Assembly (NCBI RefSeq): GCF_017311165.1 | Contig: NZ_CP062973.1 | Span: forward strand, 744,001-808,000 | Length of the DNA stretch: 64,000 nucleotides | Origin: Psychroflexus sp. ALD_RP9 | GTDB taxonomy: Bacteria > Bacteroidota > Bacteroidia > Flavobacteriales > Flavobacteriaceae | Direction of reading: 5' to 3' | Shown: positions 16,942 to 24,791 of the stretch, in pieces | Position numbering within the stretch: position 1 is the first letter of the stretch | Layout of the letters: every line of letters begins with the position of its first letter | Notes under the pieces: generated by a model | What the model saw: only the letters and a program-made list of their open reading frames with translations | What the model was told of the DNA's origin: nothing | The model's database searches: none | Program-made: the position numbers and the translations under genes

Positions 16942-17949
16942 CTAAGGTGAGACAATTAAATCTGAAATATCTTTATTGTAAATTTCTTTTTCTTGAAGTT
17001 CTTCATCTGTTTTTCCATTCGTTAGATCATAAATTTGAAAATCAATATTTAAACGTTTAAAATCTTCAGATTTTTTTCTCATAACATTTACAGCTTTTTG
17101 ACTTATATCTGGGATGATAAGAATTTCCCTATTCTTTAAAACGTGCATTTTGTCTAAAGTTAAACCATTTATACCCGAATAGGCAAGCCAATTATATTGA
17201 GGTAATTTAATGCTACAGATAACAGCAGTTTTCTCACTTTCTACAAGAATAATAGGTTTGCTTTGATTTTTTAGTAAGTGTTCTCCATATAAGCAAAAAT
17301 AATAGCCTTGTTCATTTTTAAAATTAACTCTAATTTGGTTTGTTCGATTGCCATTGTTTTGATACAAGATGGCTTTTGATTTTTGTGCGTTTCCTAATAA
17401 ATTGATAAACCAAAAAATAGTAAATCCATTTGCAGTTGTACCAATGCGATAATCTTTAATAACTTGCTCTACTCTTTTTGCTTTAAAATTAGAATATAAG
17501 TACTTACAAAAATTATTAGATGCTGGCTGCTTTAATGACTTTTGTATGACAGTTTTATCAATTATTTTACTTGATTTTGGGCTACTTAAGTAATGGTTTT
17601 CACTAAATACTCCGTAATTTGTATCAAATCCGTGTACTTTTGTAGTTAAATCGTGTTTTTTTATGTCTGTCATACAGTTTGTATGACTTTCTGTATGACA
17701 ATTTTGTATGACTGTTTTTTCAAGCTTATTAAGTGTTTTATTCCATTTAAATAGCTCTCCTTTTTCATTTTCATATAGTGATTGAGGTAATGTACTCTCA
17801 CCGCAAGCATGACAATAACCATAATTATTGGGTAATCCTACAAAGTTGACAAACTTTAAATCTTTATTTGATTTTTGACAACAAGGCGTTATAATCTTAC
17901 TATTTCTTTTATTAGAAAACTTTAATTCATAATTTATTTTTGAAAGCAT
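16942..17949 (-). CDS. DUF6371-type protein with zinc-finger and TOPRIM-like domain (primase-like)
   Basis: 335 residues. The N-terminal Cys cluster (CC near 20-25 and CHAC near 42-45) resembles a primase zinc ribbon. The C-terminal half resembles a TOPRIM fold: ILVESEKTAVI (conserved glutamate), then ILIIPDIS (aspartate). This layout matches DUF6371 proteins of Bacteroidota mobile elements, probably for element replication or excision. It is convergent with the YgjP-like gene and downstream of DUF3987; together they may form a split primase/helicase pair similar in place to prmN1 of NBU1. Confidence 0.65.
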   Translation of the reverse strand: MLSKINYELKFSNKRNSKIITPCCQKSNKDLKFVNFVGLPNNYGYCHACGESTLPQSLYENEKGELFKWNKTLNKLEKTVIQNCHTESHTNCMTDIKKHDLTTKVHGFDTNYGVFSENHYLSSPKSSKIIDKTVIQKSLKQPASNNFCKYLYSNFKAKRVEQVIKDYRIGTTANGFTIFWFINLLGNAQKSKAILYQNNGNRTNQIRVNFKNEQGYYFCLYGEHLLKNQSKPIILVESEKTAVICSIKLPQYNWLAYSGINGLTLDKMHVLKNREILIIPDISQKAVNVMRKKSEDFKRLNIDFQIYDLTNGKTDEELQEKEIYNKDISDLIVSP

Positions 17950-17967
17950 AAGTTGTTTTTATGAAAA

Positions 17968-18062
17968 AAACAGGAAACTAGAAACTTTTAAAAAAAATCT
18001 CCTATTGTATTAAATATCAGCATTTTAAAATCAAAAAGCTTAAGAATTCAAGTTTCCTGTTT
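17968..18062. repeat. 12-bp perfect inverted repeat between DUF3987 and DUF6371 genes
   Basis: AAACAGGAAACT (17968-17979) and its exact reverse complement AGTTTCCTGTTT (18051-18062) flank 71 bp of AT-rich DNA. The right arm ends 4 nt from the DUF3987 stop. It could be an mRNA stem, a protein-binding pair or an origin-like element; function is unknown. Confidence 0.6.
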
Positions 18063-18066
18063 CGAG

Positions 18067-19329
18067 TTATTTAATTTTACTCCAGACTTTTGACACTTGG
18101 GATTTAGAATAACCTGAAATTTCTACAACTGATTTTTGAGTAGCGTTGTTTTTCTTAGCATAGCTAATTAACTTCTTTAAATCTATTTCGGAATAAGCAT
18201 TGGACTTTACGCAAGACTTAAAGCAATTAATGTAAAAACTAAGTAGCTTTTTTGCCAATTGAAAATCTTCAACTGTAATATGTTGTTCATATGTCCTTAT
18301 TGACGAACTTTTAAGTAGATAACATAATAATGCTAACTTATGCAAGTATATCATCATTTTTGCATAATACTCAGAAAGTGGTGAAGTCGATTGATATTTA
18401 AGGTCTAATAACTTTTGACTATATTCAAAGAATAAATCGTCAGCATCATCACTATAATACACTCTTGTCGCATCAACTTCTTGATTGTTATCCTCAAAAT
18501 CAGATCTATAATTTAATAAGCTATTAATGGTTTTATTAAATCTATCTATAACTTGATGATCAATCAACTCTCTTGAAATATGTTTATTAGAGGTGATGTT
18601 AGGAGTTAAAAGAAACCTATCAGTTAAGCCAGAATTTATTAAGCTCCTATCAAAAAAAGAGTTTAAAAGTTGATTTTGTATTCCACCAAAAAAAGTAACA
18701 TAACTATTCTTTATTCTGTAAACACCACTTGTCTTAGTCGTGTAACTTAAAGTATCATTACTAAAAGCACTTAAAAGTACTCTCTCCCATTCAAGACCAT
18801 CTCTACTATTTGGGTTTTTTATCTTCTCAAATGTACTTCTTACTTCATCTAATCGAATACCAATTCCTGAAGAGTTATAATCCATAATAGTGTAGGCTTT
18901 TTCGATGGAGGCCTTTTGAAGTAAGACCTGCTTCTGCTTAACATCTTGATTTTGTTGCAAATCATTTTGAAAAGTATCAAAAGACTTATTATCAAAATCC
19001 ATTATTGGCTTTGTTGCTAATTTTAAGGCTTCACTTTTTGCATCACCTCGTGAACCTACTACTAAAAAATAAGCATTAGCATAATTTTCATAATTATTTT
19101 GATAGGTATAAAAAGTACATCCTGCTGCTGAACTAACTGAAAATAGTATTGCGCTTAGCATATACTCCTTTGGTACACGCTTCTTATCAAAAGCCTCATT
19201 AATAAGATTAGAGTAAGTATCAGGTAATGAATCAATGATACTTTCTAATTGGCTTGTTAGAGCTTCTTTAGTATGACCCGTTTTTTCGCTTAAATCTTCA
19301 GTCAAGCGTTTAATTTTTAAATGCTCCAT
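18067..19329 (-). CDS. DUF3987 (YfjI-like) mobile-element protein
   Basis: 420 residues. The N-terminus is helical, followed by FLVVGSRGDAKSEALKLA, a P-loop-like GxxGxxKS segment typical of DUF3987 proteins. The middle has MDYNSSGIGIRLDEVRS and an FFGGIQ segment, with a helical winged-helix-like C-terminus (KNNATQKSVVEISGYSKSQVSKVW). DUF3987 proteins sit next to primase/TOPRIM genes in Bacteroidota mobile elements and phages and are thought to act in replication. The start codon lies 2 nt after the RHH gene stop. Exact activity is unknown. Confidence 0.75.
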   Translation of the reverse strand: MEHLKIKRLTEDLSEKTGHTKEALTSQLESIIDSLPDTYSNLINEAFDKKRVPKEYMLSAILFSVSSAAGCTFYTYQNNYENYANAYFLVVGSRGDAKSEALKLATKPIMDFDNKSFDTFQNDLQQNQDVKQKQVLLQKASIEKAYTIMDYNSSGIGIRLDEVRSTFEKIKNPNSRDGLEWERVLLSAFSNDTLSYTTKTSGVYRIKNSYVTFFGGIQNQLLNSFFDRSLINSGLTDRFLLTPNITSNKHISRELIDHQVIDRFNKTINSLLNYRSDFEDNNQEVDATRVYYSDDADDLFFEYSQKLLDLKYQSTSPLSEYYAKMMIYLHKLALLCYLLKSSSIRTYEQHITVEDFQLAKKLLSFYINCFKSCVKSNAYSEIDLKKLISYAKKNNATQKSVVEISGYSKSQVSKVWSKIK

Positions 19330-19331
19330 GA

Positions 19332-19850
19332 CTAAAAAATATTAAGTTGATCATTGCCGTTAACATCATACCTGATATTATCCATAAAATCATTTAATAA
19401 ATTATAATCGAACCCATCATAATTCTTAGGAAATGAGAATGTATATAATTTAAAGTCTATGCAATAAATCAACTCTTTCTTAACTTTATGAAGATCATCA
19501 ACTATAGTTTGTGGAAACAAGTTTGTACAGCATATATCGTCTATTGTTTTAGAAAATTGAATGTAGTATTGGTTGTGACGATTTTTATCTGGACTATACC
19601 TTACTTGCTGAAGCCAAAACATAAATTCCGCAAATCGAAAACTTGTTAATAGCTCTTCAATGGAATTATCCGAATATTCTCCTATAACTTCTACATCAAA
19701 GCTATGCTCTGGTTGAAATGTTGTATTAAACTCATGTTCCAATATATCTCTAGCAACCTTAGAAATAGATCTATTCTCTAAGTCACTTTGCTCTTCAAGT
19801 TTCTGCCTGAGGTCACTACTAATCCGAACTGATAGCAAGGTGCTTTTCAT
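19332..19850 (-). CDS. Ribbon-helix-helix protein of the mobile element
   Basis: 172 residues. Residues 3-50 (LSVRISSDLRQKLEEQS...SISKVARDILE) match an Arc/CopG/MetJ-type ribbon-helix-helix DNA-binding domain. The rest (about 55-172) is an unrecognised acidic, aromatic-rich domain. It overlaps the HTH gene by 4 nt and is followed after 2 nt by the DUF3987 gene, forming an HTH-RHH-DUF3987 operon. It could be an accessory DNA-binding factor for excision or an auxiliary mobilisation protein; no relaxase is nearby. Confidence 0.6.
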   Translation of the reverse strand: MKSTLLSVRISSDLRQKLEEQSDLENRSISKVARDILEHEFNTTFQPEHSFDVEVIGEYSDNSIEELLTSFRFAEFMFWLQQVRYSPDKNRHNQYYIQFSKTIDDICCTNLFPQTIVDDLHKVKKELIYCIDFKLYTFSFPKNYDGFDYNLLNDFMDNIRYDVNGNDQLNIF

Positions 19851-20152
19851 AACTTTAATTTTTTAGAGTTAAACCTTGTTCTCCAGTCTGCTTTTAAGTT
19901 TTTAGAAACTGCTTCTGTTTCTAATTCAGCAACAGTTGAATGCCTATTTTGCAACATCCAATTTTCGAGTTCACTTCGCTTAAAATAAATTAATTTCCCG
20001 TTTGGCTTGTAAAAAGGCACTGTTCTATTATGCGTATGTTTATACATACTGCTTTCAGAAATACCACTATACAAGCAAGCTTCTTTAAAAGTCAATACCT
20101 TTTTTGAGAAACACAACTTTCTCTCTCTTTTTTGTTTATTTGATAAATTCAT
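19847..20152 (-). CDS. Excisionase-like helix-turn-helix protein
   Basis: 101 residues. Residues about 19-68 form a MerR-like HTH_17 domain: LTFKEACLYSGISESSMYK, then the wing FYKPNGKLIYFKRSELENWM. Such small proteins act as recombination directionality factors or regulators in Bacteroidota integrative elements. The basic N-terminus (KQKRERK) fits DNA binding. It is transcribed ahead of the RHH gene with an ATGA overlap. The upstream non-coding region (20153-20283) contains repeated GTCACA-type motifs. Confidence 0.75.
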   Translation of the reverse strand: MNLSNKQKRERKLCFSKKVLTFKEACLYSGISESSMYKHTHNRTVPFYKPNGKLIYFKRSELENWMLQNRHSTVAELETEAVSKNLKADWRTRFNSKKLKL

Positions 20153-20283
20153 TTTAAAAATGATTAATAATTAATAAAATGAACATGGCCATATTCGCTA
20201 TTGCTAGCTGTCACAAAGTAACCATTAGTAAGAAAAAGAAAATTAAAATGTGTGACATTAAGAGCCAATAACTGCGTCACAGT
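20153..20283. promoter_or_regulatory. Regulatory gap with TGTCACA-type inverted repeats
   Basis: TGTCACA at 20209-20215, its reverse complement TGTGACA at 20251-20257, and GTCACAG at 20276-20282 occur in a 131-nt gap upstream of the excisionase-like gene. They are candidate operator or recombination-factor binding sites; no function can be read directly. Confidence 0.35.
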
Positions 20284-21201
20284 CTATAAAATAAAAGATT
20301 TAAGTTCTAAAAATTTGTCCTTTTTATCTTGTTTACTCCTATCCAAACGATGAAGGTTAGAGCGAACTGTACCACTTTTTACAACTGTTTTGTTTGAAGT
20401 TCTAAATATGCCAGACTTTGATATTTCTTCGTAAGTTAAATTATCATAAAAATATTCTTTTAAGATTTCAAAAAAATAAGCCAGTTCAAAAGTTTGGCAC
20501 TTAAAATTAACTAATTTAGAAACATGCTCGGAATAAACGAAAAATCTAATAAATTCATGCTGAGTAAGTGTTGATTGGTCAATAAATTCCTCAGTAATAA
20601 AATAATAAAACTTATCAGTTAAAAATAAATCAATATATTTCCTTTTTAAATTAAAGTTATAAACCTCAGTTTCAGGGTATGAAATTTTTCTAACCTCACT
20701 GGCAATTTTATTGTCTGTTGGATATATGAATTTTAACAAATTAAATACAGGCATATTATCGTAACCATCTAATCTACCTATCTTAAACATATTTTGAATT
20801 ATAATATAATGATTCCTTAGTTTAACCTTACAGAAGTTTAAAGCTTCTATTACTGCTAAGAACTCTAAAAAATGCATATAATCCTTATAAGGGTTTGGAA
20901 TGCCACTAACTTTAAGTTTATCAAACTCTTCAAGAAGTATTATATTAAATATTAACCCTTCCGTTTGATCATCATACTTATCCCTATTGTCGTAAACTTT
21001 ACAGAGCTTCTGGGTCATATCATCCTTACTCTTTAGGCTATTGACCTCTTTATAGTATTGATTTGTTAGCTGATTAAATTTTGAATTTAGACCTAAATTT
21101 TTAGACTTTTGAGTTAAGATTTCATCTTTAAAATTTGTTGAATGTTCTTTGACCTGAGTTTCAAAGCTATTTTGAAAGTATTCTGAATATTTAGATTTCA
21201 T
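20284..21201 (-). CDS. Unknown protein downstream of the integrase
   Basis: 305 residues, charged and largely helical, with no signal peptide or recognisable enzyme motif. The C-terminus has NLTYEEISKSGIFRTSNKT, which resembles a helix-turn-helix-like segment, then a basic tail. It overlaps the integrase 3' end by 11 nt, so the two are translationally linked. In NBU1-type elements an ORF of unknown function occupies the same place after the integrase; a role in excision or integration control is inferred from position only. Confidence 0.65.
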   Translation of the reverse strand: MKSKYSEYFQNSFETQVKEHSTNFKDEILTQKSKNLGLNSKFNQLTNQYYKEVNSLKSKDDMTQKLCKVYDNRDKYDDQTEGLIFNIILLEEFDKLKVSGIPNPYKDYMHFLEFLAVIEALNFCKVKLRNHYIIIQNMFKIGRLDGYDNMPVFNLLKFIYPTDNKIASEVRKISYPETEVYNFNLKRKYIDLFLTDKFYYFITEEFIDQSTLTQHEFIRFFVYSEHVSKLVNFKCQTFELAYFFEILKEYFYDNLTYEEISKSGIFRTSNKTVVKSGTVRSNLHRLDRSKQDKKDKFLELKSFIL

Positions 21202-22276
21202 ATTTTATGTTTGGTAGTTTATCTATGGCTTTATTTTTTAACTCACCTATAAAATTAAGATATTTTGTAGTACTTCTTAAATCAGAATGGCCTAACAAAT
21301 CAGATACTGTTTTTAAATCAACATTATTTAGTAAGAGTTGTGTAGCAAATGTATGTCTTGCACAATAAAAAGTAATGTCTTTATCAATATTTGTTGATCT
21401 CAACCATACTTTAAGTCTGAAGTTAGCGCCGTTATTAGTTAAGGGTTTTTGTTTATCATTTAATAAGTTAAACACAGATTGATTTTTTTCTTTTGGCTCA
21501 CCTACAAGACTTAAAATTGACTCATTCATTCTAAATTGAATAAGATTTCCTGTTTTTTCTCTTTTAGTATTGAGACTACCATTTTTTAAGTTTTCCCATT
21601 TGAGCTTATGAATTTCAGCTAAACCAAGACCAGTATTACATGCAAACAAAAAAGCACGTTTAAGTTCTGGATATTCACAGGGTGTATTATAAAGAATTTT
21701 AAGTTCTTTCTCATTTAACACATTCTTTTTTATAGAATGCGAAGTGTTTGATTTACTAAATTTAATTCCAACTGTTGGATTTTTAACTATAAAACCATGC
21801 TCATGGGCATCTTTGAAAATCTTCTTTAACCTAGCAAAATAATTTTGTGGTGTTTCTCCTTTTAAACCGCAATCATTTGCAAGATAATTAGTGAACTTTA
21901 ATAAATCATTCTTCTGAATACTAGATAACTTCACATTATTATTAGAAACAAAATCTTTAAAACGCTTAATAGCAGCATCAATCATAGCCACGTCTTTTTT
22001 AGTATAGTTATCTAGATAAGCTTCAGCGTAATCAAAGAATTTAATTTTTTTATTGTGGCTAGGCATATATTCATAGCCTGAGGAAATTAATTGCACTTCT
22101 CTTTCACTTCTAGCAATCTTAGCAATATTCCTTTTATCATGCTGTGAAGATTTGGGCTCTTTTGGATCAATAACAATATCTAAATTTTCATAATATCTTT
22201 TACCTTTATGATAAATATCTAAATAAAAGCTTTCCCTATTATTAGAGAGTTTTCTCTTTCTTAGTTTTACACTCAT
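21191..22276 (-). CDS. int: Tyrosine recombinase/integrase of the island
   Basis: 361 residues: arm-binding N-terminus (1-70), SAM-like core-binding domain (about 75-175) and catalytic domain (185-361). R307 and H308 (CARHTFATQLL), H330 (LLGHSDL) and the nucleophile Y339 (STTKYLNF) are present. Two canonical positions deviate: Arg I is Gly218 (TGLGLAEI) and the HxxR histidine is Tyr304. Bacteroidota IntDOT-type integrases are known to lack Arg I, so activity is still plausible. It sits 135 nt from the intact tRNA-Val, its presumed attachment site. Confidence 0.9.
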   Translation of the reverse strand: MSVKLRKRKLSNNRESFYLDIYHKGKRYYENLDIVIDPKEPKSSQHDKRNIAKIARSEREVQLISSGYEYMPSHNKKIKFFDYAEAYLDNYTKKDVAMIDAAIKRFKDFVSNNNVKLSSIQKNDLLKFTNYLANDCGLKGETPQNYFARLKKIFKDAHEHGFIVKNPTVGIKFSKSNTSHSIKKNVLNEKELKILYNTPCEYPELKRAFLFACNTGLGLAEIHKLKWENLKNGSLNTKREKTGNLIQFRMNESILSLVGEPKEKNQSVFNLLNDKQKPLTNNGANFRLKVWLRSTNIDKDITFYCARHTFATQLLLNNVDLKTVSDLLGHSDLRSTTKYLNFIGELKNKAIDKLPNIKYEI

Positions 22277-22303
22277 AAGTAAGTTTTAAACAGGCTTTTT
22301 TGC

Positions 22304-22342
22304 GTAACAAATAAGTAACAAAAAAACATATATGTAACAAAT
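22304..22342. repeat. Candidate integrase arm-type sites, right end
   Basis: Three direct copies of GTAACAAA(T/A): 22304-22312, 22315-22323 and 22334-22342. The first two are spaced 11 nt, exactly like GTAACGAAT/GTAACAAGT at the left end (4721, 4732). Position between integrase gene and attachment core fits arm-binding sites. Confidence 0.5.
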
Positions 22343-22383
22343 CTACAGAAAAGAAATGAAAACAACGGAAAGTTAAGGCATTA

Positions 22384-22410
22384 AAAAACAGGCATTTGAG
22401 CCTGTTTTTT
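22384..22410 (-). terminator. Terminator after tRNA-Val(GAC), supplied by the island
   Basis: ACAGGC and GCCTGT form a stem with A6/T6 flanks around ATTTGA. It is directly 3' of tRNA-Val(GAC) but, apart from the T-run shared with the repeat, inside the island, so it replaces the stranded native terminator at 4586-4624. Confidence 0.75.
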
Positions 22411-22456
22411 GTGGGTCATACTGGATTCGAACCAGTGACTTCTACCCTGTCAAGGT
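22406..22456. repeat. Right attachment repeat within tRNA-Val(GAC)
   Basis: 51 bp identical to 4621-4671. It covers the 3' half of the intact tRNA gene, so integration restored a complete tRNA on this side. Confidence 0.85.
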
Positions 22457-22486
22457 AACACTCTGAACCAACTGAGTTAATGACCC
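22412..22486 (-). tRNA. tRNA-Val(GAC)
   Basis: 75-nt cloverleaf on the minus strand: acceptor GGGTCAT/ATGACCC, D-stem ACTC/GAGT, anticodon stem TTACC/GGTAG with loop TTGACAG (anticodon GAC), T-arm ACTGG-TTCGAAT-CCAGT, discriminator A, CCA not encoded. It is the insertion target of the island. Confidence 0.93.
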
Positions 22487-22493
22487 AATAAGA

Positions 22494-22525
22494 ATAAAAA
22501 AGCTCAAACCGAAGCTTGAGCTTTG
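22494..22525 (-). terminator. Terminator-like hairpin between the two tRNA-Val genes
   Basis: AAGCTCAA and TTGAGCTT form a stem around an 8-nt loop and are followed on the minus strand by a T-run. It lies between tRNA-Val(TAC) and tRNA-Val(GAC), only 10 nt before the latter. Confidence 0.6.
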
Positions 22526-22600
22526 TGGGTGCGAAGGGATTCGAACCCCTGACCTTCTGGGTGTAAACCAGATGCTCTGAACCAACTGAGCTACGCACCC
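22526..22600 (-). tRNA. tRNA-Val(TAC)
   Basis: 75-nt cloverleaf: acceptor GGGTGCG/CGCACCC, D-stem GCTC/GAGC, anticodon stem TCTGG/CCAGA with loop TTTACAC (anticodon TAC), T-arm AGGGG-TTCGAAT-CCCTT, discriminator A, no encoded CCA. Confidence 0.95.
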
Positions 22601-22615
22601 TTGCTATTGCGGATG

Positions 22616-22646
22616 CAAATATAAATCTATTTTTAATATCTCAAAA
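22616..22646 (-). promoter_or_regulatory. Promoter of the tRNA-Val pair
   Basis: On the minus strand TTTTG (22646-22642) and TATATTTG (22623-22616) are separated by 18 nt, matching the Bacteroidota TTG-N(18-19)-TAnnTTTG promoter 16 nt ahead of the tRNA 5' end. Confidence 0.7.
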
Positions 22647-22685
22647 TATAAACTCAAGTTTTTTCTGATTTAATTAGCCTAATCC

Positions 22686-23906
22686 TTAAACAACTTCTGC
22701 TACTGTAAAAGTACTGCCACCAATATAAATAACATCACTTGAAGAAGCGTTTAATTGAGCGGCTAAAAACCCAGATTGAACACTTGAGTAGGTCTTCCCA
22801 AGCAATTTATACGCCTTAGCCTTTAATTGAAGTTGCCGAGCTACTAAAGCACGTTGAATTTTTGGACTAACAAAGTAATATTCTGCATCACGTGGAAATA
22901 AAGGCAAAATACGAGACAAATCTTTATCATTAACAACTCCAATAACTATATGTAGCCGTTTTGCATTTAGCTTTTGCAATTGTGGAATAACATAACTTAA
23001 ACCCTCAAAATTATGTGCGGTGTCTGCTATAATTTTAGGACTTTCACCTAAAATTTGCCAACGTCCTAATAAACCAGTGTTTTTAATGACATTTAAAAAG
23101 CCATGCGTTATGTTCTCTTTTGAAATTTTATAACCTAAAAGTTCTTGCAATACCTTTAGGGCACAAACCGCTGTTTTTGCATTATGATATTGATAAGAAC
23201 CACGTAAATCTGTTGTTGGAACTTTTAACTTCAACCGGTTGGCAAGATATATTGGTGCGTCTTCGGCTTTGGCTTTGGCTTTAAAAATAGTTTCAGTTTC
23301 AAGTTGAGTTTCTCCAATAACAATTGGTGTTTTTGGTTTAATAATTCCTGCTTTTTCTGATGCAATCTGAGCATGTGTATCGCCTAAAAACTGCGTATGA
23401 TCTAAACCAATGTTAGTTATTATCGATAAAACAGGAGAAATAATGTTTGTAGAATCTAAACGACCTCCTAAACCGACTTCAATAATTGCAATATCAACCT
23501 TTTGTTGATTAAAATAAGTGAAAGCTAGGCCAACTGTCATCTCAAAAAAAGAAAGCGATTGTTTTTCAAAGTAAGCTTGATGCTGCTTTACAAACTCAAC
23601 AACAGCTTTTTTTGAGATACATTTACCATTAACCTTGATCCGTTCTCTAAAATCTTTTAAATGGGGTGATGTGTAAAGTCCTACTTTATAACCTTGAGTT
23701 TGTAAAACTGAAGCTAGCATATGACTTACAGAACCCTTACCATTAGTACCACCAACGTGAATTGATTTAAAAGAACGATGTGGATTATTCAGATAGTTAT
23801 CCAGTTTTAGACTATTATTCAGATCAGCTTTATAGGCTGAAGCACCTTTAGATTGATACATTGGTAATTGTTGAAATAGCCAATCTATACAGGATTGATA
23901 AGTCAT
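22686..23906 (-). CDS. folC: Bifunctional dihydrofolate/folylpolyglutamate synthase FolC
   Basis: 406 residues of the Mur-ligase-like folylpolyglutamate synthase family. P-loop GGTNGKGS is at 52-59, SHMLASVLQTQGYKVGLYTSPHL follows, then VGLGGRLDSTNI and ITNIGLDHTQFLG. ADTAHNFEGL lies in the C-terminal ligase domain. It adds glutamate to dihydropteroate/tetrahydrofolate. It is the last gene of exbB-exbD-tonB-folC, with 5 nt between tonB and folC, so co-transcription with the TonB energy module is likely. Confidence 0.95.
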   Translation of the reverse strand: MTYQSCIDWLFQQLPMYQSKGASAYKADLNNSLKLDNYLNNPHRSFKSIHVGGTNGKGSVSHMLASVLQTQGYKVGLYTSPHLKDFRERIKVNGKCISKKAVVEFVKQHQAYFEKQSLSFFEMTVGLAFTYFNQQKVDIAIIEVGLGGRLDSTNIISPVLSIITNIGLDHTQFLGDTHAQIASEKAGIIKPKTPIVIGETQLETETIFKAKAKAEDAPIYLANRLKLKVPTTDLRGSYQYHNAKTAVCALKVLQELLGYKISKENITHGFLNVIKNTGLLGRWQILGESPKIIADTAHNFEGLSYVIPQLQKLNAKRLHIVIGVVNDKDLSRILPLFPRDAEYYFVSPKIQRALVARQLQLKAKAYKLLGKTYSSVQSGFLAAQLNASSSDVIYIGGSTFTVAEVV

Positions 23907-23911
23907 AACAA

Positions 23912-24790
23912 TTATTCAGAAAGTTTGAAGACGTAAGTTATAAAACCAACTTGCTTATTTGGTGCATTAGAATCACTATTAAATTTAGTATCTAATGCAG
24001 CACGCTTTGCTGGCTCTAGTAAACATGGACTAGCATTTGTAGTTCCTTTTTGCCCTGGAATAGCCCGGATTACGTTACCATTGCGATCAACTTCAATTCT
24101 AACTACAACCTCGCCAGATTCATTACAATCTTGAATGTATTTTTCTTTATTTAAGGCTTTACGACCGCCAAGTCTGTAATTACCATCGCCATCTAAACCT
24201 TTACCAGTACCATAGTAGTTTTTAGCCTTAGGATCTCCATTAGGATTACCTTTATCTCCGCCAGAAGTATCATTTCCTTCACCATTGGTTTCTTGACCAT
24301 TATTTTCAGGACCATTCATCAAACTTTCCATAGCATCTGTTACCGATTTATCAGGTTTTGGTTCTGGTTTTGGTTCGGGCTTTTTGGGTTCTTCTTGCTC
24401 TTTAGGTTTTTTTTGGGGTTGTACCTCTTCTGGTTGCTTTTCAGGTTTTTCTTTTTGAACTTCCTTAGGTTTTTCCTTTTTGTCGTCCTTAATAACAGGA
24501 GCATCTTCAGTAGTTTGATTAATCACATCTTCCTCTTCTACAGCTGATGCTGCCTCTTCAACAGGTGTTGCTTCAGGAGTAACTTGTTTTGGTGCTGTTT
24601 TAATAGGTTCGTTAGGCTGAACTTCTCCAGCTCCGAAATCGGTTGTCCCAAAGTTAACTGCAATTCCTTTTTCTTTTGGCGGGTCGAAATATTTGAAACC
24701 AAACATAAACATTAGAACCAAAATAATAGCATATATTACACTGGTAATAATAAAAGATTTGCGCTCGTATTTTGTTTTAAGAAACTTCAA
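23912..24790 (-). CDS. tonB: Energy transducer TonB
   Basis: 292 residues. A cytoplasmic N-terminus and one membrane helix (about 15-37) are followed by a long periplasmic linker rich in Lys/Glu/Pro (KPEPKPEPK repeats, about 80-150). A Gly/Asn/Asp-rich stretch (about 160-205) precedes the C-terminal TonB domain (VVVRIEVDRNGNVIRA...VGFITYVFKL). TonB couples the ExbB-ExbD proton motor to outer-membrane TonB-dependent transporters. It follows exbD by 1 nt and precedes folC by 5 nt. Confidence 0.9.
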   Translation of the reverse strand: MKFLKTKYERKSFIITSVIYAIILVLMFMFGFKYFDPPKEKGIAVNFGTTDFGAGEVQPNEPIKTAPKQVTPEATPVEEAASAVEEEDVINQTTEDAPVIKDDKKEKPKEVQKEKPEKQPEEVQPQKKPKEQEEPKKPEPKPEPKPDKSVTDAMESLMNGPENNGQETNGEGNDTSGGDKGNPNGDPKAKNYYGTGKGLDGDGNYRLGGRKALNKEKYIQDCNESGEVVVRIEVDRNGNVIRAIPGQKGTTNASPCLLEPAKRAALDTKFNSDSNAPNKQVGFITYVFKLSE

Positions 24791-24791
24791 C

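Larger units (their letters stand above)
4621..22456. mobile_element. tRNA-Val-integrated genomic island carrying a defence cluster
   Basis: The element is bounded by a 51-bp perfect direct repeat (4621-4671 and 22406-22456) that contains the 3' half of tRNA-Val(GAC). A tyrosine integrase gene lies just inside the end next to the intact tRNA. Cargo, left to right: hsdM, small ORF, hsdS, McrB N-terminal module, mcrB, mcrC, SecB-like/antitoxin/toxin module (minus strand), hsdR and YgjP-like protease. The backbone follows: DUF6371, DUF3987, RHH protein, HTH protein, unknown ORF and integrase. No relaxase, conjugation or phage structural gene is seen, so it is a genomic island or mobilizable/satellite-type element. 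Confidence 0.85.

Noticed and set aside
22416..22598. A 60-codon open frame on the minus strand
   Set aside because: It lies across tRNA-Val(GAC) and tRNA-Val(TAC); the open frame is a by-product of the two tRNA sequences.
24293..24547. Plus-strand ORF rich in Phe/Leu/Trp opposite tonB
   Set aside because: It is the antisense of the Lys/Glu/Pro-rich TonB linker, which produces an artificial hydrophobic frame.
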